NCBI GenBank assembly: GCA_031292435.1
Contig: JARLHD010000249.1
Span: 1-43,071 of the forward strand
Length of the DNA stretch: 43,071 nucleotides
From: Ignavibacteriaceae bacterium
GTDB taxonomy: Bacteria; Bacteroidota; Ignavibacteria; Ignavibacteriales; Ignavibacteriaceae
Direction of reading: 5' to 3'
Under the pieces are notes generated by a model. The model did not search any database and was not told where the DNA came from. It saw nothing but the letters and a program-made list of their open reading frames with translations. Both the position numbers and the translations under genes were made by a program. This document shows positions 1 to 8,532 of this stretch, piece after piece (positions within the stretch are counted from its first letter, which is position 1; the number at the start of each line of letters is the position of its first letter).

Positions 1-590
1 CGGATAAAAAAGGCAATAGCTTTGTTACGGGATATTTCACAGGAATAGCAACATTTGATTCAATTAAAGTTACTTCCATTGGTCAAAATGTTTTTTTTGC
101 AAAATATGATTCAAATGGAAATTGTTTATGGGTTAAACAAGCGGGTGGAACTCAGGGGGCTATTGGTTACAGTATTGCAAATGATGAAAATGGAAATATT
201 TATTCTACAGGCTGGTTTCAAGGGAACGCTACCTTTGGATCAATTCAACTTTATGGATCTACATATATTGCCAAAATCTCTGACAATCCATCGACAAACG
301 TTTTCAATGAATCAAATAAATTGCCTAATAGATTTAACCTTGCTCAGAATTATCCAAATCCATTTAATCCCAGCACAGTAATTTCTTATTCAATTCCAGC
401 AGCCTCAAATATAAAGCTCGTCGTTTATAATACATTGGGTCAAACGGTAAGAACACTGGAGAAGGAATACAAGTCCGCAGGAAACTATTCAATTAACTTT
501 AATGCAGTTAATATTCCAAGTGGGATTTATTTCTACAAATTAGATGCGGGACAGTTCTCTCAGGTTAAAAAAATGATTATTATAAAATAG
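1..590 (+). CDS. Secreted SBBP-repeat protein with T9SS type A sorting domain (5' partial)
   Basis: This is the C-terminal end of a larger secreted protein; the reading frame is open from base 3 and no start lies in the window. The first part shows SBBP-type beta-propeller repeats with the recurring patterns FVTGYF, FFAKYDSNGNCLWVKQAGG and NIYSTGWFQG. A Ser/Asn-rich linker leads to a C-terminal sorting domain beginning LAQNYPNPFNPST and ending IPSGIYFYKLDAG with a basic tail. In this family the C-terminal domain directs export across the outer membrane by the type IX secretion system, and the propeller would be displayed or released. The specific function is unknown. The frame and family are clear; total length is not visible. 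Confidence 0.9.
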   Translation, partial: DKKGNSFVTGYFTGIATFDSIKVTSIGQNVFFAKYDSNGNCLWVKQAGGTQGAIGYSIANDENGNIYSTGWFQGNATFGSIQLYGSTYIAKISDNPSTNVFNESNKLPNRFNLAQNYPNPFNPSTVISYSIPAASNIKLVVYNTLGQTVRTLEKEYKSAGNYSINFNAVNIPSGIYFYKLDAGQFSQVKKMIIIK

Positions 591-1492
591 TGAACAAAAA
601 TAATATTTATTAAACAAGATCTCAGATTCCAACTAATTAGTTTTATTAAGGAAAAAGAGGAAGGATTGCTAAAAATAAAAGTATCAGATATATTTGGAAT
701 AGTTCGTTACAATCGATGCCACCTGTATAGTATGCGGATGCCAGCAATATACCAGCATTATATAGTGAATGTAGGGTGAGGGTAATTATAATAGGTGGTT
801 ATTCTAAGTATAAACTAACATGAGCAAGTTGTTTTAGTACTATTTCATTCTATAAACGTAACATTTGGGCTTTTTGGAAACGGATTGGGATGAAGGAGGC
901 ATCCTTGTTACTTCAGTGTGTCTTCAGTGTCTCTTCAATGATACCGGTTTTAGGTATCTGCCATAGATCTGAGTTAGTTCTGTGTTAGGTGTTTGTTAGT
1001 TGGAAGGAATTTGAATTGCAGCGGGGGAAAGTCCGCCGGGGGGATGGGGAGAATATGAGTAAGAGCATTGAAGGGTGTTCAATATTTGAAAGAACGCCCT
1101 CTATATATTATTGTCGAAAACCTTATTTTTTGCCATTCATGAAAAAGATGGCAAAAATAAGATCGTGTGGAGGTAGTCATTTTTTACTTTCGGTGCATTT
1201 GATGTTGAAATGGCAAAAAAGAGGAATTCTGACAATATATAGTAGAGGGATTCTTTTTTTTAGGAGATTGTAATGGTGATAACTGTGATTGATAATATTT
1301 TTATCCGACATATAGAGCGAAAGTTTTATTTAAGGATTTAGATTTAAATAAACAATCTATATCCTTAAGAAATCTTATATTTAAATATTGATTTTGTAAA
1401 GATTTCTGAATTGCTTAAGAAATTCATTCTATTAATTTGAATCTAAACGGATAATAAATTTTTTAATGGTACCAGAAGAGGAAATTTAAATA
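591..1492. other. Gene-poor 0.9 kb intergenic region with two hairpins
   Basis: No convincing coding sequence is present between the T9SS protein and the TPR protein. A 94-codon open frame here has no family resemblance and atypical composition. Two inverted repeats stand out. One pairs AGGGTGTTC (1072-1080) with GAACGCCCT (1092-1100), with a single U-G pair. The other pairs TTTTTGCCAT (1127-1136) with ATGGCAAAAA (1148-1157). The ATGGCAAAAA half recurs near 1211-1220. A short direct repeat (CTTCAGTGT) occurs near 920-940. It could be a decayed gene or hold a structured RNA; I cannot decide. Confidence 0.5.
1072..1157. repeat. Pair of adjacent inverted repeats (hairpins)
   Basis: The first stem is 9 bp (1072-1080 with 1092-1100, one U-G pair, 11-nt loop). 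The second is a perfect 10 bp (1127-1136 with 1148-1157, 11-nt loop). Neither is followed by a clear T run on the + strand, so they are not obvious terminators for the gene upstream, which ends about 480 nt earlier. Confidence 0.45.
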
Positions 1493-2761
1493 ATGTTTAA
1501 GAAAATTTCTCAATCGTTTAAAGACCGATTCAATAAAACCAAAACAAAGATTTATCAGAAAAACATCAGGTTATTTAACCGCATTATTGAAAAATATCCC
1601 AATAATTCATTAGCGTATACCATTCGCGGAACGGCAAGGCGGCACTTGGGTGATTTTGAGGGAACGATTGCAGATTACAATAAAGCGCTTGAGCTTTATC
1701 CTGATGCTAAAACTTTTCATAACCGTGGAGTTGCCAAGGGAAAATTGGGTGATTATAATGGTGCAATTCAGGATTACAACAAAGCGATTGAACTCTATCC
1801 AGATTTTGCAGATGCCTACGGATTCAGGGGGGATGCAAAGGATAACTTAGGAGATTTTGAAGGGGCGATTCAGGATTACAGTAAGGAAATTGATCTTCAC
1901 CCGAATTTTGCTGAACCATATTATAACCGCGGTCATGTTAAATTCAAATTGGCTAATTTCAAAGAAGCGATTCAGGATTACAATAAAGCAATAGAGTTCA
2001 ATTCAGATTTTGCAGATGCATATTGTAACCGCGGAGTTTCGAAAGGAAGTCTGGAAGATCATTCCGGGGCAATTCAGGATTTTAATAAGTCGATAGAACT
2101 AACCCCTGGTTTTGCTGAAGCTTTTTATTACCGTGCAATCTCAAAAGATAAATTGGGGAAGGACCAGGAAGCGATAAAAGATTTTAATAAAGCGATCGAA
2201 ATAAATCCCGGATATTCAGATGCATATTTCAGCAGAGGAATTACACGGGACAAATTAAATGAATACTCAAGTGCGATACTGGATTATAATAAAGCGATTG
2301 AGCTTAACAGGAATGATGCAAAGATATTCAGGACACGCGGTATTGCAAAAGGGAAATTGGGTGATTACGAAGGGGCGATCCAGGATTACAATAAAGCACT
2401 TGAACTAAATCCAAATGATCCGGACATTTATTATAACCGCGGTATTGCGAAATTTAATCTGGGTGATTTCCATGGGACGATTGAGGAATATGATAAAGCA
2501 ATTGAGTTGAACCCAAAATATGCGAATGCATATGGTAACCGCGGAGCAGCAAAAGGAAGTTTGAAGGATTATGAGGGCGAGATCCAGGATTATAATAAGT
2601 CGATTGAGCTAAATCCAAATAATGCAAAGGCATATTATAACCGCGGGATTGCAAAATATTCTTTTGGCGATAAGACGGGAGCCTGTCATGATTGGGGGAA
2701 AGCCGGTGAGCTTGGATTAACAGAAGCTTATGACAACATCAATCATTTTTGCAAGAAATAA
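1493..2761 (+). CDS. Tetratricopeptide repeat (TPR) protein, 11 repeats
   Basis: A 422-residue protein made almost entirely of 34-residue TPR units: I count eleven from about residue 36 to the end. The repeat consensus is AYYNRG-AK-LGDYEGAIQDYNKAIELNP. The N-terminus (MFKKISQSFKDRFNKTKTK) is basic and lacks a hydrophobic signal, so a cytoplasmic location is likely. TPR solenoids bind partner proteins; nothing identifies the partner. The last repeat has Cys and Trp substitutions and probably caps the solenoid. The start ATG follows an AGAAGAGGAAAT purine stretch. The underlying DNA is repetitive at a 102-bp period. It stands alone, with a gene-poor region upstream and a convergent ywbE downstream. 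Confidence 0.9.
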   Translation: MFKKISQSFKDRFNKTKTKIYQKNIRLFNRIIEKYPNNSLAYTIRGTARRHLGDFEGTIADYNKALELYPDAKTFHNRGVAKGKLGDYNGAIQDYNKAIELYPDFADAYGFRGDAKDNLGDFEGAIQDYSKEIDLHPNFAEPYYNRGHVKFKLANFKEAIQDYNKAIEFNSDFADAYCNRGVSKGSLEDHSGAIQDFNKSIELTPGFAEAFYYRAISKDKLGKDQEAIKDFNKAIEINPGYSDAYFSRGITRDKLNEYSSAILDYNKAIELNRNDAKIFRTRGIAKGKLGDYEGAIQDYNKALELNPNDPDIYYNRGIAKFNLGDFHGTIEEYDKAIELNPKYANAYGNRGAAKGSLKDYEGEIQDYNKSIELNPNNAKAYYNRGIAKYSFGDKTGACHDWGKAGELGLTEAYDNINHFCKK

Positions 2762-2800
2762 CTAAATAAATACGGGCCCACAAGGTAGTTAATTATTTTT

Positions 2801-2998
2801 TCAGGAGATTATTTCTTTTACCCTGCCAACTTCGCCGGATTCAAGCCGCACTTTAATTCCATGAGGATGTTTAGAAGAGTTTGTAAGAATATTCCTGACA
2901 ATCCCTTCTATTAATTTTCCAGTGCGCTGATCTTCCTTGAGAACAATTTTTACATGTGTACCGGGTTTAATATTTTCACGTATTGAGCCGTCAGTCAA
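2801..2998 (-). CDS. ywbE: YwbE family protein (DUF2196)
   Basis: A 65-residue protein matching the small conserved YwbE/DUF2196 family. Diagnostic segments are NIKPGTHVKIVLKEDQRTGK, LTNS-HPHGIKVRLESG and VGRVKEI. The family is widespread and forms a small beta-barrel-like fold; its function is not established. The only start in this frame before an upstream stop is TTG at 2998, which gives the usual family length. It is convergent with the TPR gene and oriented like the DinB-family gene behind it. Confidence 0.85.
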   Translation of the reverse strand: MTDGSIRENIKPGTHVKIVLKEDQRTGKLIEGIVRNILTNSSKHPHGIKVRLESGEVGRVKEIIS

Positions 2999-3083
2999 TT
3001 CAAATCCATATTATCGAAATTAGGTAAAGAATTTTAACGCGGATATTTAATTATCAACTATTACGGAAATCCAAACAGAAAAA

Positions 3084-3587
3084 TCACATACCGGCTTTTT
3101 CATCGGCGGTTGGGCCGTAGGAGCCAGGGACCGGAACATCCAAAAGTCTAAGATACAAACCCAATTGTGCCCTATGATGAACCAAATGGTTGAGGCAAAG
3201 ACCTCGTATAACAGAGACTTTGGGTGAGGAAAAGAAAATAGTATCACCATTCCGCATAGTCCAATTCTTTTTCATTTCATCATCGGAACAATTTTGCAAT
3301 GCTTCCTCGGCATTTTTCAAATTCTTTTCAAAGATAGAAAGCAATTCCTCAGTTGAAGAAGGAACTGAAGGTTTATAATCTGATTTAGCAAAATCCAATT
3401 CATCCTTGGAAATTGTTGTATACAGATAATTGGGAAGTTCGGCAACATGTGTCGCAAGCTGTACCAGGGAAAAGTTTTTTACATGGGGTTTCCAATCCCC
3501 TTTTTCAAGAGGAACAGCTTCAAGGATTTTCCGGGTAGTAACAGCTTCCTGTTGTAATTCAGATAGGAATTTTTCAGCTATGCTCAT
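3084..3587 (-). CDS. DinB/YfiT-type four-helix putative metalloenzyme
   Basis: A 167-residue DinB-superfamily protein. His47 (LVQLATHVAELPNY) and the C-terminal cluster His134/His137/His138 (LNHLVHHRAQLGLYLRLL) supply the His set that binds a divalent metal in this fold. The segment VPVPGSYGPTADE is typical of a common DinB-like subfamily. Many relatives are thiol-dependent transferases or uncharacterised stress proteins, so the substrate cannot be named. The ATG start at 3587 is preceded by an AGAGG-type ribosome site on the minus strand. It is divergent from proC across 226 nt. Confidence 0.88.
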   Translation of the reverse strand: MSIAEKFLSELQQEAVTTRKILEAVPLEKGDWKPHVKNFSLVQLATHVAELPNYLYTTISKDELDFAKSDYKPSVPSSTEELLSIFEKNLKNAEEALQNCSDDEMKKNWTMRNGDTIFFSSPKVSVIRGLCLNHLVHHRAQLGLYLRLLDVPVPGSYGPTADEKAGM

Positions 3588-3813
3588 AACAACCTCTTCT
3601 AATTAAATTAGTAAATCGATTGTAAATTATTGAAACAACGCTTTAAGATAAATGTTAGATTGAAAATATTCAAGAAGAATTTAAATAAAATAGAGTGTAA
3701 TAAAAATGGGTTGGCGTATGAACGCTTTAATATATGAATATTATAAAATTGAATAGTGTTATCCTGATAAACTTTTAATATATTTATAATTAAACATTAT
3801 TTTCAGGAAAGTT

Positions 3814-4629
3814 ATGAAAGAATCTAAAATAGCAATAATAGGCGGCGGGAATATAGGACTGGCAATAACTAATGGATTAACAGGAGCAGAAATTTGCCCG
3901 CCTCAAAACATAAGCATAACGAAAAGGAATATTAAACCGATATTATATCTTAAGAAACAAAAGATTAATGTATCAAGTGATAATATAAATGCAGTTAAAA
4001 GATCGTCAATCATACTTATTGCAGTTCAACCTCAGCAGCTGAACGGGATTCTTGATGAAATTAAAGATTATATAAAGCCGGAAGCACATACAGTAATTTC
4101 TGTTGTTTCCGGAGCAACAATTTCTGCAATGAAGAAAAGACTTCCCGCCGGGACACCTGTAGTTAGAGCAATGCCTAATACTGCAATAGCGTTAAAAGAA
4201 TCAATGACATGTTTATCATCGGAAGCAGGAAATGACAAAGCACTTAAACACGCAGAGGAAATATTTAACGCGGTAGGCAAAACGATGATAATAAATGAAG
4301 AGTTGATGATACCTGCCACAGCATTATGCGCTTGCGGGATAGCTTTTTTCCTGAGGGCAATAAGGGCGGCTTCACAGGGAGGAATTGAAATCGGTTTTCA
4401 TTCGGAAGAGGCATTGCTTATGGCTTCACAGACAGCCAAAGGGGCGGCAACACTTCTGCTTGGAATGAAGAGTCATCCTGAAAATGAAGTCGATAAAGTA
4501 ACTACACCACGCGGATGCACAATATCCGGATTAAACCAGATGGAGCATAACGGATTCAGTTCAGCAATGATAAAAGGGATTGTAACGTCTGCCGATAAGG
4601 CAGCACTTTTATATAAAAGCACTGAATAA
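3814..4629 (+). CDS. proC: Pyrroline-5-carboxylate reductase
   Basis: A 271-residue NAD(P)H-dependent reductase catalysing the last step of proline synthesis, 1-pyrroline-5-carboxylate to L-proline, in the cytosol. The N-terminal Rossmann motif is IAIIGGGNIG. The family segment VVRAMPNTAIALKESMTCL lies mid-protein. The C-terminal dimerisation/active-site segment is TTPRGCTISGLNQMEHNGF, the counterpart of the usual PGGTT-AGL-LE-GGF. Length matches the family. The ATG start follows CAGGAAAG. It appears monocistronic, with 57 nt to the MFS gene start. Confidence 0.94.
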   Translation: MKESKIAIIGGGNIGLAITNGLTGAEICPPQNISITKRNIKPILYLKKQKINVSSDNINAVKRSSIILIAVQPQQLNGILDEIKDYIKPEAHTVISVVSGATISAMKKRLPAGTPVVRAMPNTAIALKESMTCLSSEAGNDKALKHAEEIFNAVGKTMIINEELMIPATALCACGIAFFLRAIRAASQGGIEIGFHSEEALLMASQTAKGAATLLLGMKSHPENEVDKVTTPRGCTISGLNQMEHNGFSSAMIKGIVTSADKAALLYKSTE

Positions 4630-4686
4630 ATGGGAAGTAGAACCTGAGAAAGAATAAAGTTGTCTTAAGTTTATTTGCAGGAAGCC

Positions 4687-5928
4687 GTGGAATTTAATTT
4701 AGAATCTCCGGATGCATATGCTTCGCTGAGGATTAATAACTTTAGACGATTTATCATTGCGCGATTTTTACTGACGTTTGCAATCCAAATGCAATCGGTA
4801 ATTGTCGGCTGGCAAGTTTACGCACTTACGCATGATGCTCTTTCATTAGGACTAATCGGGATTGCCGAAGTAGTTCCTTTTTTTTGCGTGGCATTATTTG
4901 CAGGTCATGCAGCGGATATAATAAACCGCAAGAAGATTATACAAGCATCGAACCTTGTATATTTCATTTGCGCGGCAACTTTATTTTTAATATCGACAAG
5001 TTTCAGACCTATCCTATCAACATTCGGGGTTATTCCAATTTACCTGGTAATATTTATAACCGGGATTGCACGCGGATTTATGTCGCCGGCTCAGACCGCA
5101 TTTGCTGCACAATTAGTACCGAGGGAATTATTCGGAAACGCATCAACATGGAGCAGTATTGCGTGGCAGACTGCAGAAATTACGGGTCCAGCCATTGGCG
5201 GATTAGTATATGGATTTTTTGGAATCGGTTCAGCGTACTCACTGGTAATAATATTTTCGGCCATGGGATTAACGTTCTATTCATTTATTAAAAACCAGCC
5301 ATTGCCGGAGAGGAACAAACAGGAGAATATCTGGCAGAGCTTGTCGGCGGGAATCAAATTTGTGTTTGAGAACCAGGTACTTTTAAGCGCAATAACTCTT
5401 GATATGTTTGCCGTTTTTTTCGGCGGAGTTTTATGTGTCCTGCCCATTTTTGCCGACCAAGTATTTCATACAGGAGCGAAAGGTTTAGGATTTTTACGTG
5501 CAGCACCTGCAGCAGGAGCTATTACAATGTCAGTTATTCAGACACACTGGCCTTTATTCAAAAAAGCCGGGCGCAATTTGTTTATAGGGGTTTTTATATT
5601 TGGTGTATCGATAATTATGTTCGCATTTTCCAAAAACTTTTATTTAGCGCTAATCATTTTGATGATAGGCGGGATGGCAGACAATATAAGTGTGGTGATA
5701 AGAGCAACTATTATTCAATTATATACACCAAATGAAATGAGGGGGCGGGTTGCATCCGTGAACGGTATATTTATAGGATCGTCAAATGAACTGGGGTCAT
5801 TTGAATCGGGGCTGGCGGCAAAACTGATGGGGTTGATCCCGTCTGTAATTTTCGGTGGCAGCATGACAATAGCGACGGTTGCGGCTGTAAGGAAATTTGC
5901 GCCTATTCTAAGAAAATTAAAAATGTAA
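4687..5928 (+). CDS. MFS exporter (MFS_3 / EntS-like)
   Basis: A membrane transporter of about 413 residues from the major facilitator superfamily, closest in style to the EntS/MFS_3 exporters. Evidence includes the N-terminal IIGWQVYALTHD-like segment (here VIVGWQVYALTHDALSLG), the loop GHAADIINRKK between helices 2 and 3 (the GxLaDrxxRkr signature), ARGFMSPAQTAFAAQLVP, and MRGRVASVNGIFIGSSNELG near the C-terminus. About 12 hydrophobic helices are visible. I chose GTG at 4687 because CAGGAAG precedes it; TTG at 4675 in the same frame is an alternative. The substrate is unknown; relatives export siderophores or drugs. Confidence 0.88.
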   Translation: MEFNLESPDAYASLRINNFRRFIIARFLLTFAIQMQSVIVGWQVYALTHDALSLGLIGIAEVVPFFCVALFAGHAADIINRKKIIQASNLVYFICAATLFLISTSFRPILSTFGVIPIYLVIFITGIARGFMSPAQTAFAAQLVPRELFGNASTWSSIAWQTAEITGPAIGGLVYGFFGIGSAYSLVIIFSAMGLTFYSFIKNQPLPERNKQENIWQSLSAGIKFVFENQVLLSAITLDMFAVFFGGVLCVLPIFADQVFHTGAKGLGFLRAAPAAGAITMSVIQTHWPLFKKAGRNLFIGVFIFGVSIIMFAFSKNFYLALIILMIGGMADNISVVIRATIIQLYTPNEMRGRVASVNGIFIGSSNELGSFESGLAAKLMGLIPSVIFGGSMTIATVAAVRKFAPILRKLKM

Positions 5929-5989
5929 ACTAAAGAGAGGAGTTCAGCGAGAGAAGAATTTAACCAATCAGGTTATTGAATATGAAATT

Positions 5990-6739
5990 CTAAACGGGCG
6001 TCTTCCAATTGACACTTGCCTGAAAGACCTGCTTAGATGTTTTTTTATTAATGCCCAGAATAATGTCAAATTTTTCTTCAGTGCTACCGGGTGTGAACCA
6101 GATTTCCACTTCATCATTATAAAAACTTTCTGAATTAAATGAGACTGTTAGATTTTTAAGATGATTATTTTTATGATGTCCCGGAGAATAGCAATCAAGA
6201 ATTAGCTCGATATAGCGGGTATTATTAACATGCTGGTTAATATCCAGATCGGTGTATCTTATTTTTTTGCAGAATAATTTTTCTTTCTCCCGGCCAGATA
6301 TTATTCTTTCAGGAAATTCATTTATTGCGGAATGGTCAGGCTGGTAATATATCTGCTGAGGAAGATTCTTAATATCCGTTATACGTTTTGTTTTAACATT
6401 TATAAGAAGCCAGGCGGTGGTTACACTAAATAAAATCTTCCCGGTCTCTGAATAAACAAGGAAGTCCCTCATTGAAAATAATTTATATCTGCATTTAGGC
6501 CATGTTCTAATTTTAATAGTTTGACCAAAGTCAGGATATTCTTCAATATTAACCTTTGCCCATGAAAGGACCCAACCTAAATCATGCCGGATAAGGTCGT
6601 TGAAACCAAGATGCAGGCTATCGGCATGTGAAGAAGCCACATCCTGCATAAAATTAAACAGTGTGTTAAGCTTAAGCCTATTATTTAAATCAACATCATA
6701 GGCATTGACTAATTTTGACTGCTCAAAAAAAGATTCCAC
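5990..6739 (-). CDS. Acyl-ACP thioesterase (FatA/FatB family)
   Basis: A 249-residue double hot-dog protein of the acyl-ACP thioesterase family (PF01643). These enzymes hydrolyse acyl-acyl carrier protein to free fatty acid in the cytosol. The N-terminal hot dog contains NTLFNFMQDVASSHADSLHLG and LGWVLSWAKVNIEEYP. The second begins KIRYTDLDINQHVNNTRY, the highly conserved segment bearing the Asn/His active-site residues of this family. Length agrees with bacterial members. It is convergent with the MFS gene and divergent from the GIY-YIG gene. Chain-length specificity cannot be read from sequence. Confidence 0.9.
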   Translation of the reverse strand: MESFFEQSKLVNAYDVDLNNRLKLNTLFNFMQDVASSHADSLHLGFNDLIRHDLGWVLSWAKVNIEEYPDFGQTIKIRTWPKCRYKLFSMRDFLVYSETGKILFSVTTAWLLINVKTKRITDIKNLPQQIYYQPDHSAINEFPERIISGREKEKLFCKKIRYTDLDINQHVNNTRYIELILDCYSPGHHKNNHLKNLTVSFNSESFYNDEVEIWFTPGSTEEKFDIILGINKKTSKQVFQASVNWKTPV

Positions 6740-6893
6740 TATTAATTATCCTCATATCTATATTTGGGAAACGTTAATCGAATCAGTTAAGAACATTTGG
6801 TATTAAATATCCGATGTTTAAATTTACAAACTAATTAATTTAATTATAGAAGAAATGAACAAAATTCAGGCTTAATAAAAAAGAGACTACAGA

Positions 6894-7256
6894 ATGATAA
6901 ATAAAGATGAAATTAAGAAGAAGTACAAGCAAACATTAACCCCTATGGGAGTGTTCCAAATAAAGAACATTGTTAATGGGAAAATATTTATAGGGAGCAA
7001 TAAAAACCTCACGGCTAGAAAGAACAGATTTGATATGGAGTTTTCATTTGAAACAATGACAGATGAAATTCTGCTTAATGATCTGAGACAGTATGGGAAA
7101 GAGAAATTTCTATTTGAAGTACTCGATTATCTTGAACCGAAGGAAGACCCTGCATACAACTATACCGATGATCTTAAAACACTTGAAGAATTGTGGATTG
7201 AGAAACTACAGCCGTTTAATGAGAGAGGATATAATAAACAATCGAACAAAGGTTGA
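6894..7256 (+). CDS. GIY-YIG nuclease family protein (small, divergent)
   Basis: A 120-residue protein with a GIY-YIG-like domain. The segment MGVFQIKNIVNGKIFIGSNKNL (about residues 18-39) corresponds to the two strands of GIY-YIG nucleases, with GVF in place of GIY and IFIG in place of YIG. Arg22-type basic residues and a downstream Glu (LEELWIEKLQPFNERGYN) follow the family pattern. This small family is common in Bacteroidota and Firmicutes as a stand-alone domain of unknown substrate. The tyrosine losses make full nuclease activity uncertain. The next gene starts 47 nt downstream. Confidence 0.8.
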   Translation: MINKDEIKKKYKQTLTPMGVFQIKNIVNGKIFIGSNKNLTARKNRFDMEFSFETMTDEILLNDLRQYGKEKFLFEVLDYLEPKEDPAYNYTDDLKTLEELWIEKLQPFNERGYNKQSNKG

Positions 7257-7303
7257 TGGGTGTACAAGCAAATTTCTTTTAAGATAAGGGAAAAATAATT
7301 AGA

Positions 7304-7597
7304 ATGAATGAGACACCGGAGAAAGAGTATTCAGTATTATATAGATTACATGCGATTCAAAGGATGGCTGAACGAAATGTAAGCACAGAGGAATTAGGCA
7401 GGATAATTAAAACCGGGAAAGTGCTTGAAAGATATAAAAATGATTCACCTTTCCCTTCAAGACTAATATTGGGGCAAGTGAATGACCGGCCATTGCATGT
7501 AGTTATTGTTGAAAACAATATTGAAAATAAAATAATAGTAACTACAGTATACGAGCCTGACCCACGGAAATGGTCAAAAAATGATGAGAGGAGATGA
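7304..7597 (+). CDS. DUF4258 protein, candidate toxin of a toxin-antitoxin-like pair
   Basis: A 97-residue protein with the DUF4258 pattern: an N-terminal YRLHAIQRMAERNVSTEELGRIIKTGKVLERY and a C-terminal strand segment RPLHVVIVENN-IIVTTVYEPDPRKW. DUF4258 proteins have RelE/BrnT-like features and are frequently encoded immediately before a YgiT-type zinc-finger gene, as here (stop at 7597, next ATG at 7604). By that association it may be the toxin member of a type II module. Toxicity is inferred, not shown. Confidence 0.82.
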   Translation: MNETPEKEYSVLYRLHAIQRMAERNVSTEELGRIIKTGKVLERYKNDSPFPSRLILGQVNDRPLHVVIVENNIENKIIVTTVYEPDPRKWSKNDERR

Positions 7598-7603
7598 CAG
7601 GAA

Positions 7604-7840
7604 ATGAGATGTGCTATGTGCAGAAATGGTGAGACGAGGGAGGGCAAATCCGTTATTACTCTTACAGGCGGAACATTAGTTGCTGTTTTCAGGAACGTGC
7701 CTGCTAAAATTTGTCATGACTGCAGTGAGGAATATTTTGACAAAGAAACCACAAATATGATATTACAAATGGCAATTGAATCATTTAAAAAAGGGGTTGC
7801 ATTAGAACTGAAAGATTGGGATAAATTGTCTTTTAGTTAA
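7604..7840 (+). CDS. YgiT/MqsA-type zinc-finger protein, candidate antitoxin
   Basis: A 78-residue protein with two CxxC pairs (CAMC near residue 3-6 and CHDC near 37-40) separated by a beta-rich segment. This is the YgiT-type zinc-binding domain found at the N-terminus of the MqsA antitoxin. The C-terminal helix (TTNMILQMAIESFKKG) has no full helix-turn-helix, so DNA binding by itself is not evident. It is almost fused to the DUF4258 gene (6 nt between stop and start), which supports a co-expressed pair. Confidence 0.85.
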   Translation: MRCAMCRNGETREGKSVITLTGGTLVAVFRNVPAKICHDCSEEYFDKETTNMILQMAIESFKKGVALELKDWDKLSFS

Positions 7841-7897
7841 AATCTCAATTGGGGTAATATTTCAGAATGAATTTCTGTAAATTTCATTAATAAAATT

Positions 7898-7913
7898 TCC
7901 ACAATAATGTGGA
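7898..7913. promoter_or_regulatory. Inverted repeat upstream of rubrerythrin
   Basis: A perfect 6-bp inverted repeat, TCCACA and TGTGGA with 4 nt between, ends 28 nt before the rubrerythrin start. It is well placed for an operator or a 5' leader hairpin. It does not match the Fur or PerR consensus I know, so the regulator is unknown. Confidence 0.4.
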
Positions 7914-7941
7914 CAAACAATTGTAAAAAATGGAGAGTATT

Positions 7942-8439
7942 ATGGCCTCAACGAAAGAAAATCTTGAAAATGCATTTGCCGGAGAAAGTCAGGCAAACCA
8001 GAAATACCGTGCTTTTGCAAAGAAAGCAGAAAAGGAGGGTTTTCCTAATATCGCTAAATTATTCACAACAACAGCAGAAGCTGAAAGAATTCATGCTGAA
8101 GGACATCTTGGTGCTTTAGACGGTGTTAGTTCAACAATTGAAAATCTTAAAGCAGCCGTTGCCGGAGAAACTTATGAATATACAGAGATGTATCCGCCGA
8201 TGTATGAATTAGCCAATTCAGAAGACCACAAGGCAAAACGTATGTTCCGGTACGCCCTGAGAGTTGAAGAAATCCATGCCAAATTATACCAATTCGCTAT
8301 AAAAGCAGCAGAACAGGGAAAGGATCTTGATGTGAGTCAAATTTATTTGTGCCCGGTATGCGGCAATATAGAATTTGCAGAGCCCAAAGGTAATTGCTCA
8401 GTATGCGGTACGCCGGGAAGCAAGTTTATTAAGTATTGA
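7942..8439 (+). CDS. Rubrerythrin
   Basis: A rubrerythrin of about 165 residues, a peroxide-reducing diiron protein of the cytosol that protects against oxidative stress. The N-terminal ferritin-like four-helix domain carries the Glu/His ligands in NLENAFAGESQANQKY, AEAERIHAEGH, AVAGETYEYTEMYP and ALRVEEIHAKLY. The C-terminal rubredoxin-like domain has CPVCGN and CSVCGT for an Fe(SCys)4 centre. I place the start at ATG 7942 (MASTKENL) because GGAGAG lies just upstream; an in-frame ATG at 7930 would add four residues. A strong terminator follows. The electron donor partner is not nearby. Confidence 0.95.
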   Translation: MASTKENLENAFAGESQANQKYRAFAKKAEKEGFPNIAKLFTTTAEAERIHAEGHLGALDGVSSTIENLKAAVAGETYEYTEMYPPMYELANSEDHKAKRMFRYALRVEEIHAKLYQFAIKAAEQGKDLDVSQIYLCPVCGNIEFAEPKGNCSVCGTPGSKFIKY

Positions 8440-8461
8440 TATTTCAAAGCAGAGAGTTAGA

Positions 8462-8487
8462 GCCCGGTTAATCAGCCGGGTTTTTTT
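8462..8487 (+). terminator. Rho-independent terminator after rubrerythrin
   Basis: The stem CCCGG pairs with CCGGG across an 8-nt loop and is followed by seven T residues. It lies 23 nt after the rubrerythrin stop and before the next gene. Confidence 0.85.
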
Positions 8488-8532
8488 ATTCATTACACTT
8501 TTATTTGTAAATGCCATTAACGGTAAACAGTA

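Noticed and set aside
884..906. Reverse-strand similarity to the shared element (GGATTGGGATGAAGGAGG)
   Set aside because: Spacing and core differ and no gene follows in that orientation; judged a chance match.
989..1273. 94-codon open frame in the gene-poor region
   Set aside because: No family resemblance, unusual composition, a GTG start without a ribosome site, and it runs through two hairpins. Treated as non-coding.
1600..2700. 102-bp periodic DNA repeats as a satellite or CRISPR array
   Set aside because: They are the coding repeats of the TPR protein, in frame and diverged at third positions.
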